This document shows, piece by piece, positions 17,130 to 25,799 of a stretch of 64,000 nucleotides of DNA (position 1 is its first letter; the number at the start of each line of letters is the position of its first letter). The stretch is taken from contig NZ_JAERSE020000005.1 of assembly GCF_016735585.2 (NCBI RefSeq), positions 310,001-374,000 of the forward strand. The letters are read 5' to 3'. The position numbers and the translations under genes were made by a program. The stretch comes from Chryseobacterium tagetis (GTDB taxonomy: Bacteria > Bacteroidota > Bacteroidia > Flavobacteriales > Weeksellaceae). The notes under the pieces are model-generated. The model ran no database searches and was not told the origin of the DNA. It worked only from the letters and a program-made list of their open reading frames with translations.

Positions 17130-19934
17130 ATGCTTCATTATTTGTTCAGGAAAATAGTTCTTATTTTTTTGATATCAATTTCTTTTGTATTTACTTCAGC
17201 ACAGGTTTATTCAGGTATAGACATGGAAATCCGCAATGAATCTACGGCGGATAAACCTAATATTATAGATCTTGTGATACTGGTGAAAAATGAAAGTTCT
17301 TCAAAATTTGACGGTACTATTTCTATTGATGTACCAAAAGGATTTAGAAGTATTTCGGGAAACCAGATAAAAGTTGAGCTCAATACGGGAGAAAAAAGAT
17401 TTTTACCGGTAAAGATACTGGTAAGCAATGATGCGGGATCTGGAGATGAAGAACTCGTATTTAATTGCAAGTCCTCTTCAAATGAGCTTGTCGTAAAAAA
17501 GAAACTCATATATAAAGTACAGGAAAATAATTCTCTTAGACTGACAGCCGAAAATCCTCTGATCTACATGAACGAGAATAATATCAACGATTCAGTAGAA
17601 GTAAAAGCAAGAGTGACCAATATAGGGAACAAAAGGCAGGATGTGACCGTTGTTTTTAAAATTCCTGAAACAGCTCAAGGAACTATTTTTGTTGAGAAAA
17701 AAGGAAGAATCGAGGTGTTGAAAGATACCGTATTCAGCTTTAAATTTATTCCTGCCCATATTCTGAAATCTACTCAGGTTATGGTGAATATAGCCGGATT
17801 TAGAGATCCTGAAAAAGAAATTTTTGGAAATACTTCAGTGTCTATTCAGAATATTTCTTCCACACAACGGTATCAGGATATGCAGCCTATAAACGGGTAT
17901 TCAAGCTATGCAAAAAACAGCATTACAGCGAGTTACAGGAGGGTTGGTGATAATGCAGATATGTATCAGGTAATGGGATCGGGAGGATTTAATCTTCCTG
18001 CAGGTTATGTCTTTATTAGCGGAAATATATATACGATGAGCAATCAGAATGATCCGATAGTAAATAATACCTATATTTCTTATCATAGAGGAAATTCTGC
18101 AGTTACATTGGGAAATGTAAATAAAATGCTGGAAATGCCTCTCTTTGGTAGAGGTGCGGAATACAGTCTTACCTCTTCTGATAAAGATAAAAAAATAGAA
18201 TTGGGATTTATTGATCAGAGTTTTAACCTGGTTGAAAAAACTCCGTTCCTGCAAAATGGGTATGGTTTATACGCAAGAGGAACCATTGGAGCTCAGAATG
18301 CGTCCCGAAGTATATCCGGAGTATATGTTTTCAGAAATGATCCTTACGAAAAAGCAGATCATAATCTTTTGGGAACAGATGTTCAGTATCTTTTCAGTAA
18401 AGACTGGAGACTGAATGCTAAATTGTATTCGGGAATGAGTTTTTATGAAGCAGATCATTCTACAAAACCTTCTCTTGGGGTAGAATCTCAATATTCCGGT
18501 GTCATCAGTAAAGTAAACCTTAATGGAAGTTATTTCTACAGCACCGATTATTATCCAGGGAATAGAAGAGGCGTTTTGCAGATACAGCAGAGTTTCTCCA
18601 AGAATATTTTTAAAGAACATTATGCTTACGCCAATATATTGGTTTCAGATTTTTCTCCTAAGTATTTTTCTTATGATTACAATACGAGATCTAAAAATAT
18701 ACGATTGGATACAGGAATCAACTTTGCCAGAAAAGGAAACTTCGGATGGGGAGTTGGGTATCAGTATCAGGAAGAAACATCCAACAACTATAATTCTTTT
18801 CTGGGAATATTAAATTCTTACGAGTTGAATATGCTGAAAGCCCAAAGATTTACCGAATATACAAGCTGGACAAGCCCGAATAAAAAACACTCTTCAATTT
18901 TAGGAATAGAAGGAGGGTTGGTTACTTATCCTGATTTGGAAAAGCCAAAGTTTCAGATGAAATTATCAGGAAATTACGCGTATAGAGCATTTAGTTTTAG
19001 TTATATTTATCAATATGGAGCCTACTTCCTTTCAGAATATGCGTTCTCAAAAATGATGAATAAAACAGAAGATTATAAAAAACTTTCCCTGTCGGCATTT
19101 TACAATAAAGCCTTCTTTAAAGATAAAGTAAATCTTACATCAGGAGTATCATATACAGACGATGTTCTATATGGTAAAGCACCTTCTGCATTTTTTAATC
19201 TGAAATATTCAGGAAAACAATACGGGCTTTATTTGAATTCATCTTGGTATAATTATACGGTTGGAGTGTTGCATAATAATATGTTGACGATTGAAGCCGG
19301 AGTTACCCTTAATCTTCCGACCAATACATTGGATCCGGGTAAAAAAGGGAGTATAAAAGCTTTCGTTTATTATGATAACAACGATAACGGAAGCTATGAT
19401 GAAGGAGATGAAGCTGCTGACGGATATGTCATTATGATCAATAATATTTCATTCAAGAGTAATAAAGAAGGGAATATAGAATATAAGCAGATTCCTTATG
19501 GTAAATATCGTCTAAAGCAGGTGATTCAGCAAGGTTGGTATTACGATGAAATGGATATAGAAATGGAGTCGCACCGCCGTTCATTGGAAATACCTCTTCA
19601 CAGAAACGGAACCATTCGCGGTAAAATAACATACGATTTTGATGCAAAAACGGCACAGGAATTCAATCCGAAATTAGGAGGTATTATCATTAATGTTTTT
19701 CAGGGAGAAAAACTCTTACAGAGGATTTCTACGGATGAGAACGGAGAGTTTTTAGCATTTTTAGGAACCGGAGAATACAGAATCTCGCTCAATGAAAGCT
19801 CGCTTCCTATAAATACATATTGTGAGCAGACTTATGCAGACACGGAAAGTATTGCAGGAAAAATATCTGTAGTGAGTCCGTTTGTAATAAAAGTGAAAGA
19901 AAAGAAAATTAGAGTAAAAAAATTCGGAAATTAA
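17130..19934 (+). CDS. Usher-like outer membrane beta-barrel protein
   Basis: The 934-residue protein has a signal peptide ending TSA/Q (24/25). Two E-set or NEW3-like beta domains follow (about 26-130 and 131-245), then a long barrel region (about 260-735). The barrel has many short amphipathic aromatic strands and the segment LGNVNKMLEMPLFGRGAEY (GRG at 340-342). Two C-terminal domains follow. The first starts SIKAFVYYD at 741 and carries an acidic D-N-N-D-N-G-S-Y-D loop that may bind calcium. The second starts GTIRGKITYD near 827 and resembles a carboxypeptidase-regulatory fold. This order fits fimbrial ushers of the alternate type better than TonB receptors, as no plug or TonB box is seen. 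Together with the chaperone and subunits it should secrete and assemble the fibre; it is not proven. Confidence 0.7.
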   Translation: MLHYLFRKIVLIFLISISFVFTSAQVYSGIDMEIRNESTADKPNIIDLVILVKNESSSKFDGTISIDVPKGFRSISGNQIKVELNTGEKRFLPVKILVSNDAGSGDEELVFNCKSSSNELVVKKKLIYKVQENNSLRLTAENPLIYMNENNINDSVEVKARVTNIGNKRQDVTVVFKIPETAQGTIFVEKKGRIEVLKDTVFSFKFIPAHILKSTQVMVNIAGFRDPEKEIFGNTSVSIQNISSTQRYQDMQPINGYSSYAKNSITASYRRVGDNADMYQVMGSGGFNLPAGYVFISGNIYTMSNQNDPIVNNTYISYHRGNSAVTLGNVNKMLEMPLFGRGAEYSLTSSDKDKKIELGFIDQSFNLVEKTPFLQNGYGLYARGTIGAQNASRSISGVYVFRNDPYEKADHNLLGTDVQYLFSKDWRLNAKLYSGMSFYEADHSTKPSLGVESQYSGVISKVNLNGSYFYSTDYYPGNRRGVLQIQQSFSKNIFKEHYAYANILVSDFSPKYFSYDYNTRSKNIRLDTGINFARKGNFGWGVGYQYQEETSNNYNSFLGILNSYELNMLKAQRFTEYTSWTSPNKKHSSILGIEGGLVTYPDLEKPKFQMKLSGNYAYRAFSFSYIYQYGAYFLSEYAFSKMMNKTEDYKKLSLSAFYNKAFFKDKVNLTSGVSYTDDVLYGKAPSAFFNLKYSGKQYGLYLNSSWYNYTVGVLHNNMLTIEAGVTLNLPTNTLDPGKKGSIKAFVYYDNNDNGSYDEGDEAADGYVIMINNISFKSNKEGNIEYKQIPYGKYRLKQVIQQGWYYDEMDIEMESHRRSLEIPLHRNGTIRGKITYDFDAKTAQEFNPKLGGIIINVFQGEKLLQRISTDENGEFLAFLGTGEYRISLNESSLPINTYCEQTYADTESIAGKISVVSPFVIKVKEKKIRVKKFGN

Positions 19935-19949
19935 ATTTCTTAAATTGTC

Positions 19950-19976
19950 AAACCCATCTTGTACAGGTGGGTTTCA
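19950..19976 (+). terminator. Intrinsic terminator after the usher-like gene
   Basis: A 10-bp stem (19950-19959 with 19965-19974, one G-T pair) with a five-base loop and a moderately T-rich tail. It ends the fimbria-like operon. Confidence 0.75.
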
Positions 19977-20016
19977 TATTTAATATAGGGTTTAAAGCTA
20001 TATCTTCCATATTTCA

Positions 20017-20024
20017 TATATTTG
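20017..20024 (+). promoter_or_regulatory. Bacteroidota -7 promoter box before the sugar transferase
   Basis: TATATTTG matches TAnnTTTG. It ends two bases before the ATG at 20026, so transcription would start about at or after that ATG. This favours the next in-frame ATG at 20038. Confidence 0.6.
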
Positions 20025-20037
20025 CATGAATTCGAAG

Positions 20038-20610
20038 ATGGAAAAAAAATATCCTTGGTGGAAAGCTTTAATGGACTATGGTTTGGCATTGGTAATAGTG
20101 GTGCTTTTCATACCTGTGTTTATCATCTTAATGATTCTGACATCTATCGATACTGGATTCCCTGGGATTTTTACGCAAAAAAGAGTAGGGTGCGAAGGAA
20201 AACTTTTTGTCATTTATAAGTTCCGGACTTATCATTCCCGAACTTCTCAAAAATCCAATTTCGGAAAATGGATGAGGAAAACAAAATTAGACGAGCTTCC
20301 TCAGCTTTTTAATATCCTTAAAGGAGAAATGTCTTTTGTAGGCCCGCGTCCCGATATCGTTGGTTATTATGATATATTAGAAGGAGACGACCGACTGGTG
20401 TTAGGATTAAAACCGGGACTCACTTCTGAAGCTGGTATAAAGTATAGAAATGAAGAAAAGCTACTTAAAAATCAATCAGAACCGTTGAAATTTAATGATG
20501 AGGTGCTTTTTCCGGATAAAGTGAAAATGAATCTGGAATACTATGATAAGCTTTCGTTGAAGACCGATATCCTTATTCTGCTCAAAACGTTTTCGATTCT
20601 TGAAGGGTAA
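20038..20610 (+). CDS. Undecaprenyl-phosphate sugar phosphotransferase, PglC-like
   Basis: From ATG 20038 the protein has 190 residues; four more are possible from 20026, but a promoter box lies right before that codon. It has the short phosphoglycosyl transferase layout: an N-terminal hydrophobic helix, FTQKRVGCEGKLFVIYKFRT, MRKTKLDELPQLFN and FVGPRPDIVGYYD. It should attach a sugar-1-phosphate to undecaprenyl phosphate to begin a repeat unit. It stands alone with its own promoter, 400 bases before the Wzc operon. It may serve the capsule cluster or a separate glycan. Confidence 0.88.
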   Translation: MEKKYPWWKALMDYGLALVIVVLFIPVFIILMILTSIDTGFPGIFTQKRVGCEGKLFVIYKFRTYHSRTSQKSNFGKWMRKTKLDELPQLFNILKGEMSFVGPRPDIVGYYDILEGDDRLVLGLKPGLTSEAGIKYRNEEKLLKNQSEPLKFNDEVLFPDKVKMNLEYYDKLSLKTDILILLKTFSILEG

Positions 20611-20638
20611 TATTTGAAAGAAAAAAATTATAAGTGGT

Positions 20639-20755
20639 ATGAGTTTTATGTTGAAAGATTTCTCATTAATGATAGGTTGGTTTTCGGCTTCTATATTAAG
20701 TGCACAAACTGAGCTAAAACTTAATACCGTATTTACTCCTGTCGGAATAATGTAG
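20639..20755 (+). pseudogene. Short remnant of a secreted or outer membrane protein gene, possibly DUF3575-like
   Basis: A 38-codon frame starts at ATG 20639 and stops at TAG 20753. It encodes a hydrophobic stretch and then ILSAQTELKLNTVFTPVGIM, which looks like a signal peptide junction and the first mature strand of an outer membrane protein. No frame continues it downstream, so only the beginning remains. The resemblance to the start of DUF3575 proteins is from memory and weak. It could also be a real small peptide gene. Confidence 0.35.
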
Positions 20756-20934
20756 TCTTGTTTAATCTATTATGATTAATTTTAAACCAATTCTTACTTT
20801 AATAATAGATGTTTAGAGATATAAGATACAATTGTCCATAAGTATATGAAATCAGTGAGATATTTGATGTAGATTTTTCAATAAAGAAGGTGTTTAATCA
20901 TGTCTTTTTTATTAGAATAAGTAAAAATATTCGA

Positions 20935-20942
20935 TATATTTG
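20935..20942 (+). promoter_or_regulatory. Bacteroidota -7 promoter box before the Wzc gene
   Basis: TATATTTG matches TAnnTTTG and lies 67 bases before the ATG at 21010. It is the likely start of the long capsule operon. Confidence 0.6.
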
Positions 20943-21009
20943 CAGCTCTTTTTATCGAAAAGGTAAAGAATGTATTTTTTTTTATAAAAATTAGTTTTTT
21001 GAAACAGAT

Positions 21010-23370
21010 ATGTATAAAACCAACAGTAAAGAAATAAATATTGGAGAAATTATAAAGCCTTATCTTTTAAAATGGTGGTGGTTCTTACTTAGCATTTTTA
21101 TAATGCTTGTATTAGCTGTTTTATATATAAAAAGTGTTGCCCCTGTTTATAACCTTCAATCTTCGGTATTAATCAAGGATGCTAAAAAAATGTCATCTGC
21201 TTCGGGGGACTTTGGGGTGTTGCAAAGTTTGGGAGGGTTGTCTTCGATGGGGACTAATAGCATTGAGAATGAAATTGAGATTTTTAAATCAAAAAAAATT
21301 GTAGGTGATGTTTTAAGAAAACAGAATCTGCAAACTAGCTTGTATATTAAAAAAGGATTGTACAATTTAGAACTATATGGCAAATCTGCTCCTATTAAAA
21401 TAAATATTGTCAACGAAAAAGAAGTAGACAAAGGTCCAGAAAAGCCTATTAAAATCAGAATAAAAGGAGATTCTTTCTTTTTATCGTCTGATGAATGGGA
21501 TAATGAAATAAAAGGTCAGTATAATCATACTGTAAGTTTACCATTTGCAAATATTATAATCACTAAAAATAAAGACTTTAAAGCTACTTCACTTAAGAAA
21601 TTGGATCAAAATAATCTATCCTTTACTTATAGTACATTTGAAGCTACTATTGATAATTATCAAGAGGCCTTAAAAGTAGATTTAGTAGAAAGAGAAGCGA
21701 CAGTTATTTCATTAGCGATTGCCAGCGAAAATACGGAAAAAGGCAAAGAGTTTTTGAATAATATCGTTGGTGAATACAATCTTGATGCTATTAACGACAA
21801 GAATAGAGAATCAGTAAATACTACAAAATTCATTGATGATCGTATTGTTATTATTTCAAAAGAATTGGGTGATGTAGAAAACAAAAAAGAAAATTATAAA
21901 TCCCAAAATAATATTGTTGATCTTCAGACAGAAGCTAGAATAAATTTACAAACTAAAGAAGTTACTAAATCTAAGTTACTTACTTTGGGAACTCAACTGG
22001 AATTACAAAATATTCTTTTAAATTATGTAAATAAAAAAGAAAATAAAGATGTATTACCTGTAAATATTGGAATAGAGAACGGAGATGCTGCTAAAAGTAT
22101 TTTAGACTATAATATGCTTGTGGTGAGGAGAAATCAACTTCTTCAAAATGCAACATCAGACAACCCAATGGTGAAAGAAGTGGATGCTCAGATTCAGGCA
22201 ATGAAAAGCTCTATTCGTGAATCATTATCAAAAAGTATTACGGCAGTGAGTTTGGCAAAAAATGCTGCTGAATCAGAATTAGATAAGTCAGAAGTTAAGA
22301 TTGGTAGTATTCCTTCTCAGGAAAAAGTATTTAGAAATATTGAAAGACAACAGCAGTTAAAAGAGAGTCTCTATTTGCTGCTTTTACAAAAAAGAGAAGA
22401 AGCTGCAATCTCAATGGCTATTACAGTAGAGAAAGCAAGAGTCGTAGATGCAGCCTATGTGGCAAAGCAGCTTGTTGCCCCTCAAAAGAAAATTATACTT
22501 CTTATTGCTGTTTTAATAGGTCTCCTGCTTCCTGCAGTTTATATTTATTTGAAAACATTACTTAACAATACCATTACGAATAAAGATGATGTTGCTAAGC
22601 TTTCATCTACAAAAGTTCTGGTAGAATTACCACATTTGAATCGCAATGATAATGATACGGTACAGGCTAATGATCTATCTCCTCTTGCTGAAGCATTTAG
22701 GATTTTAATTACCAATTTTAAGTTCTTACTTCCTAAAAAAGAATCTGCTAAAATTGTATACGTAACTTCAACGGTAAAAGGAGAAGGTAAAACATTTGTC
22801 TCAGTCAATCTTGCCCTTACTTTGGCAACACCTAACCAAAGAGTATTGCTTATTGGAGCTGATATTAGAAATCCACAGCTTCAGAGATACAACATAGAAA
22901 AAAAGAATGCACAAGGTTTGACAGATTTTCTTTATAATCCTGATATCGATCTTAAAGAAATAATGCATCAGTCAAAAAGAAATAATAATTGTGATGTGAT
23001 ATTTTCGGGAACAATACCTCCAAATCCAACAGAGTTACTTTCTAATGGCAATTTTAAAAAGCTTTTGGATGTTTTTGAAGATCAATATGAGTATATTATT
23101 GTAGATACGGCACCTATTATGCTAGTAACAGATACTTTATTATATTCAGAATATTCGGATATTGTTTTATATGTTTTAAGATCTGAAGTGAGTCAGAAAG
23201 AATTTGTTAATTTCTCAAATAATTTAATTGAGGACCAAAAAATTAAAAATGTTGGTTTTGTAATTAATGATGTGAGTGCTGAAAACTTTGGCTACGGAAA
23301 TAAGTACGGTTACGGATATCATGCTACAGAAAAGAATTGGTTTCAGAAATTGATAAGTAAGTTGTTTTAA
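21010..23370 (+). CDS. wzc: Wzc-type polysaccharide co-polymerase and bacterial tyrosine kinase
   Basis: The 786-residue inner membrane protein controls chain length and export in Wzy-dependent capsule pathways. It has an N-terminal Wzz span (WWWFLLSIFIMLVLAVLYI), a long periplasmic coiled-coil region (about 45-500) and a second span (IILLIAVLIGLLLPAVYIYL). A cytoplasmic kinase domain follows, with Walker A in VKGEGKTF (Lys594), Walker A' in LLIGADIRNPQL and Walker B in IIVDTAPIML. A C-terminal tyrosine cluster (YGNKYGYGYH) is the expected autophosphorylation tail. No separate Wza-like outer membrane gene is next to it. The symbol is used for the functional class. Confidence 0.92.
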   Translation: MYKTNSKEINIGEIIKPYLLKWWWFLLSIFIMLVLAVLYIKSVAPVYNLQSSVLIKDAKKMSSASGDFGVLQSLGGLSSMGTNSIENEIEIFKSKKIVGDVLRKQNLQTSLYIKKGLYNLELYGKSAPIKINIVNEKEVDKGPEKPIKIRIKGDSFFLSSDEWDNEIKGQYNHTVSLPFANIIITKNKDFKATSLKKLDQNNLSFTYSTFEATIDNYQEALKVDLVEREATVISLAIASENTEKGKEFLNNIVGEYNLDAINDKNRESVNTTKFIDDRIVIISKELGDVENKKENYKSQNNIVDLQTEARINLQTKEVTKSKLLTLGTQLELQNILLNYVNKKENKDVLPVNIGIENGDAAKSILDYNMLVVRRNQLLQNATSDNPMVKEVDAQIQAMKSSIRESLSKSITAVSLAKNAAESELDKSEVKIGSIPSQEKVFRNIERQQQLKESLYLLLLQKREEAAISMAITVEKARVVDAAYVAKQLVAPQKKIILLIAVLIGLLLPAVYIYLKTLLNNTITNKDDVAKLSSTKVLVELPHLNRNDNDTVQANDLSPLAEAFRILITNFKFLLPKKESAKIVYVTSTVKGEGKTFVSVNLALTLATPNQRVLLIGADIRNPQLQRYNIEKKNAQGLTDFLYNPDIDLKEIMHQSKRNNNCDVIFSGTIPPNPTELLSNGNFKKLLDVFEDQYEYIIVDTAPIMLVTDTLLYSEYSDIVLYVLRSEVSQKEFVNFSNNLIEDQKIKNVGFVINDVSAENFGYGNKYGYGYHATEKNWFQKLISKLF

Positions 23371-23458
23371 TATGTTTTCTTGTATACATGTTATATGCTA
23401 AAGAAAGATGTTCAAAAAAATTAAAACTACTTTACAGTTTGGAGTATAATAAGAAATA

Positions 23459-24895
23459 ATGAACTCGAAAAAAAAAACAATAATAAACGTTATTACCTCA
23501 GGCGGACAAGTTGCATTGGTGGGAGTAATTTATTATTTTCTATATAAATTTCTTTTACAAGAGCTTGGTGTAAAGCGTTTAGGAGTCTGGTCTGTTGTAA
23601 TGTCGGCATCTTCAGTAGCGAATCTTGCTGATCTTGGAATAGCAACTTCAATGGTGAGATTTGTGGCATTATACGACCATCAAAAAAATCTTAAAAGAAT
23701 ACCGCATCTGATTTTTACAGGAGTTGTACTTAATCTTTTAATTTTTATTCCTGTTTGTTTGATTATCTGGCCTTCTGCATATTATATCTTAGGTAATATT
23801 ATTGAAAAGGATTATATTTATCTTGCTCGCCAATTATTACCATTTTCTTTGCTTTGTGTCTTAATTAATTCTTTATCTGGGGTATATGGCTCTCTTTTAG
23901 ATGGTTTTAGAAAAAACTATCTCAGGAATTTTATTTTTACATTTTCTTCGGTCGTATTTTTTCTACTTTCGTTTTGGAGTGTGAAAAAATACGGATTAAT
24001 AGGCGTAGTGTGGTCTCAAGTGATTCAATCTCTAATATCTCTCATCTTATGTATACTAATATCAGTAAGATTATTTAAGTTTAATCCATTAAAATGGAGA
24101 TGGAGCTCTTATATATTTAAAGAAATATTCAGTTATGGAATAAAATTTCAACTTACATCCATCACTGGAATTTTAAATGAGCCGGTTACCAAAATGTTAT
24201 TGGCGAAATTTGGTGGATTAGCATTTGCTGGGTATTATGAAATGGCCAATAAACTCGTGATGCAAATAAGAGGTGTTATTGTGAGTGCAAATCAAAGCTT
24301 GATTCCACTATTAGTAAAAGAAAGTGTAGAGAGTAAAAATAAAAATTATTTTTCGGTATTGAGTATTAGCTTTGCGGCTGTTTTTATTATAGCTCTCATT
24401 TCATTGTCTTCTATTAATATTATTAGTAGTTTTATCTCTGTAATCTGGATTGGAAAAGAACAATATATCTTTATAAATATACTCTTGTTTTTGTCCGTTT
24501 GTATGTTTATTAATTTATTATCTGCTCCAACTTATTTTTCTCTGATTTCAACAAGTAAATTAGGCCCTGTAATTCGATCTCAATTGTTAATGGCATTTAT
24601 TAATATAGTGCTTGGATTTGTTCTTGGATATTCATACCATGGATATGGAATTGTTTTGACTTGGATGATTGTAGTGATTGTTGGTTCTGTTTATCTTTTG
24701 AATTCGGTAGGTTTTAAAAATACATTTAGTTTTATACAAAAATATCAAACAGCTGTCTTGAGTTTGCTCGTAATAAATATTCTTGCTGTTGTATTTTCAA
24801 GGTTATATAATGATTTAGCGTTTATTATTTTTATCATAAATCTCTGCGTATTTATTTTTATACTTTATATTAATCTAGTTAAAAAAAATAATTAG
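23459..24895 (+). CDS. wzx: Wzx-like lipid-linked oligosaccharide flippase
   Basis: The 478-residue protein has about 12-14 hydrophobic spans and no soluble domain. The start GQVALVGVIYYFLYKFLLQ and the segment LADLGIATSMVRF are typical of polysaccharide transporters of the MOP superfamily. It should move undecaprenyl-linked repeat units across the inner membrane to the polymerase. Its place directly after the Wzc gene and before glycosyltransferase genes supports this. Assigning the repeat unit is not possible from sequence. Confidence 0.88.
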   Translation: MNSKKKTIINVITSGGQVALVGVIYYFLYKFLLQELGVKRLGVWSVVMSASSVANLADLGIATSMVRFVALYDHQKNLKRIPHLIFTGVVLNLLIFIPVCLIIWPSAYYILGNIIEKDYIYLARQLLPFSLLCVLINSLSGVYGSLLDGFRKNYLRNFIFTFSSVVFFLLSFWSVKKYGLIGVVWSQVIQSLISLILCILISVRLFKFNPLKWRWSSYIFKEIFSYGIKFQLTSITGILNEPVTKMLLAKFGGLAFAGYYEMANKLVMQIRGVIVSANQSLIPLLVKESVESKNKNYFSVLSISFAAVFIIALISLSSINIISSFISVIWIGKEQYIFINILLFLSVCMFINLLSAPTYFSLISTSKLGPVIRSQLLMAFINIVLGFVLGYSYHGYGIVLTWMIVVIVGSVYLLNSVGFKNTFSFIQKYQTAVLSLLVINILAVVFSRLYNDLAFIIFIINLCVFIFILYINLVKKNN

Positions 24896-24926
24896 CTTTA
24901 ATAATGTTATTGAAGAAATTTAATTA

Positions 24927-25799
24927 ATGAAGCTCTGTACCGTTATAGTTTTATATCATCCGGAAAAAAATAGTCTTGAGAAATCTCTTTTATCATTTGT
25001 TGAAGAGACAGACCATGTTTTTTGTTGGAAAAACTCTTATATAAATGACGAATGTCAGGATATTATTAATTCTTATGATAAAATAGAAACTTTAGGGAAT
25101 GAGAATAATGTAGGCATTGGAAAGGCATTAAATGAATGTGTTAAAGTAGCAGAATCTAGAAATTTCACACATGTTTTAACAATGGATCAGGATAGTTATT
25201 TTGAAAAAAAAATGATCTTAAAGTATAAAACTGAAATATTGAATTACAATGTGAAAGATGTAGCCATTTATGGCATCAATCCTCTTCAGGATAAAAAAAC
25301 ACTTTATGAAGATAAAGGAGCTGCTTTATATGTTAGTGATACAATTACTTCAGGTTCTGTTTTTATTTTAGATAATTTTAAAAAATATGGATATTTTGAT
25401 GAAGAATTGTTTATTGATGCTGTAGACTATGAATATTGTTATCGGTTAAAAGGGATATACAACCAAAAAACAATTGTATTCCCTAGTATTGTTATGAATC
25501 ATACGGTAGGATATATTGAAAAAACCCAAATGGGGTTTAATATCAATAATTATTCTGCATTCCGTACATACTTTATTGTAAGGAACCAACTTGCAATATG
25601 GAAAAGATTTCCTTCTCAATTCCCTCGCCATTATAAAGTGACGGTATTGAAAAATCATATATTTTTCCGTATTATTAAAATTATATTGGCTGAAAATGAT
25701 AAAGGGAATAAAATAAAATCAATTTTTTTAGGAATTAAGCATTTTATAGAAGGAAGGTCAGGATATTTTAATGTTAATGTAAAAAATATGGAAAAATGA
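24927..25799 (+). CDS. Glycosyltransferase family 2, rhamnosyltransferase-like
   Basis: The 290-residue enzyme opens KLCTVIVLYHPEKNSLEKSL, a typical GT2 start of the rhamnosyltransferase subgroup. It also contains NVGIGKALNECVKVA and the metal-binding TMDQDSYF, as in that subgroup, with DEELFIDAVDYEYCYRL further on. It should add a sugar, quite possibly rhamnose, to the lipid-linked repeat unit at the cytoplasmic membrane. The rfbC gene in the same cluster makes dTDP-rhamnose supply plausible. It overlaps the next gene by four bases. Confidence 0.85.
   Translation: MKLCTVIVLYHPEKNSLEKSLLSFVEETDHVFCWKNSYINDECQDIINSYDKIETLGNENNVGIGKALNECVKVAESRNFTHVLTMDQDSYFEKKMILKYKTEILNYNVKDVAIYGINPLQDKKTLYEDKGAALYVSDTITSGSVFILDNFKKYGYFDEELFIDAVDYEYCYRLKGIYNQKTIVFPSIVMNHTVGYIEKTQMGFNINNYSAFRTYFIVRNQLAIWKRFPSQFPRHYKVTVLKNHIFFRIIKIILAENDKGNKIKSIFLGIKHFIEGRSGYFNVNVKNMEK

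Larger units (their letters stand above)
20611..21009 (+). other. 399-base gap before the capsule operon
   Basis: Contains a small remnant reading frame (20639-20755) and the promoter box at 20935-20942, followed by a 67-base leader. The remaining sequence is AT-rich and shows no other feature. Confidence 0.5.

Noticed and set aside
17130..19934. TonB-dependent receptor as identity of the large barrel
   Set aside because: No plug domain or TonB box is visible, and two E-set domains precede the barrel; the genes around it are chaperone and subunit candidates.
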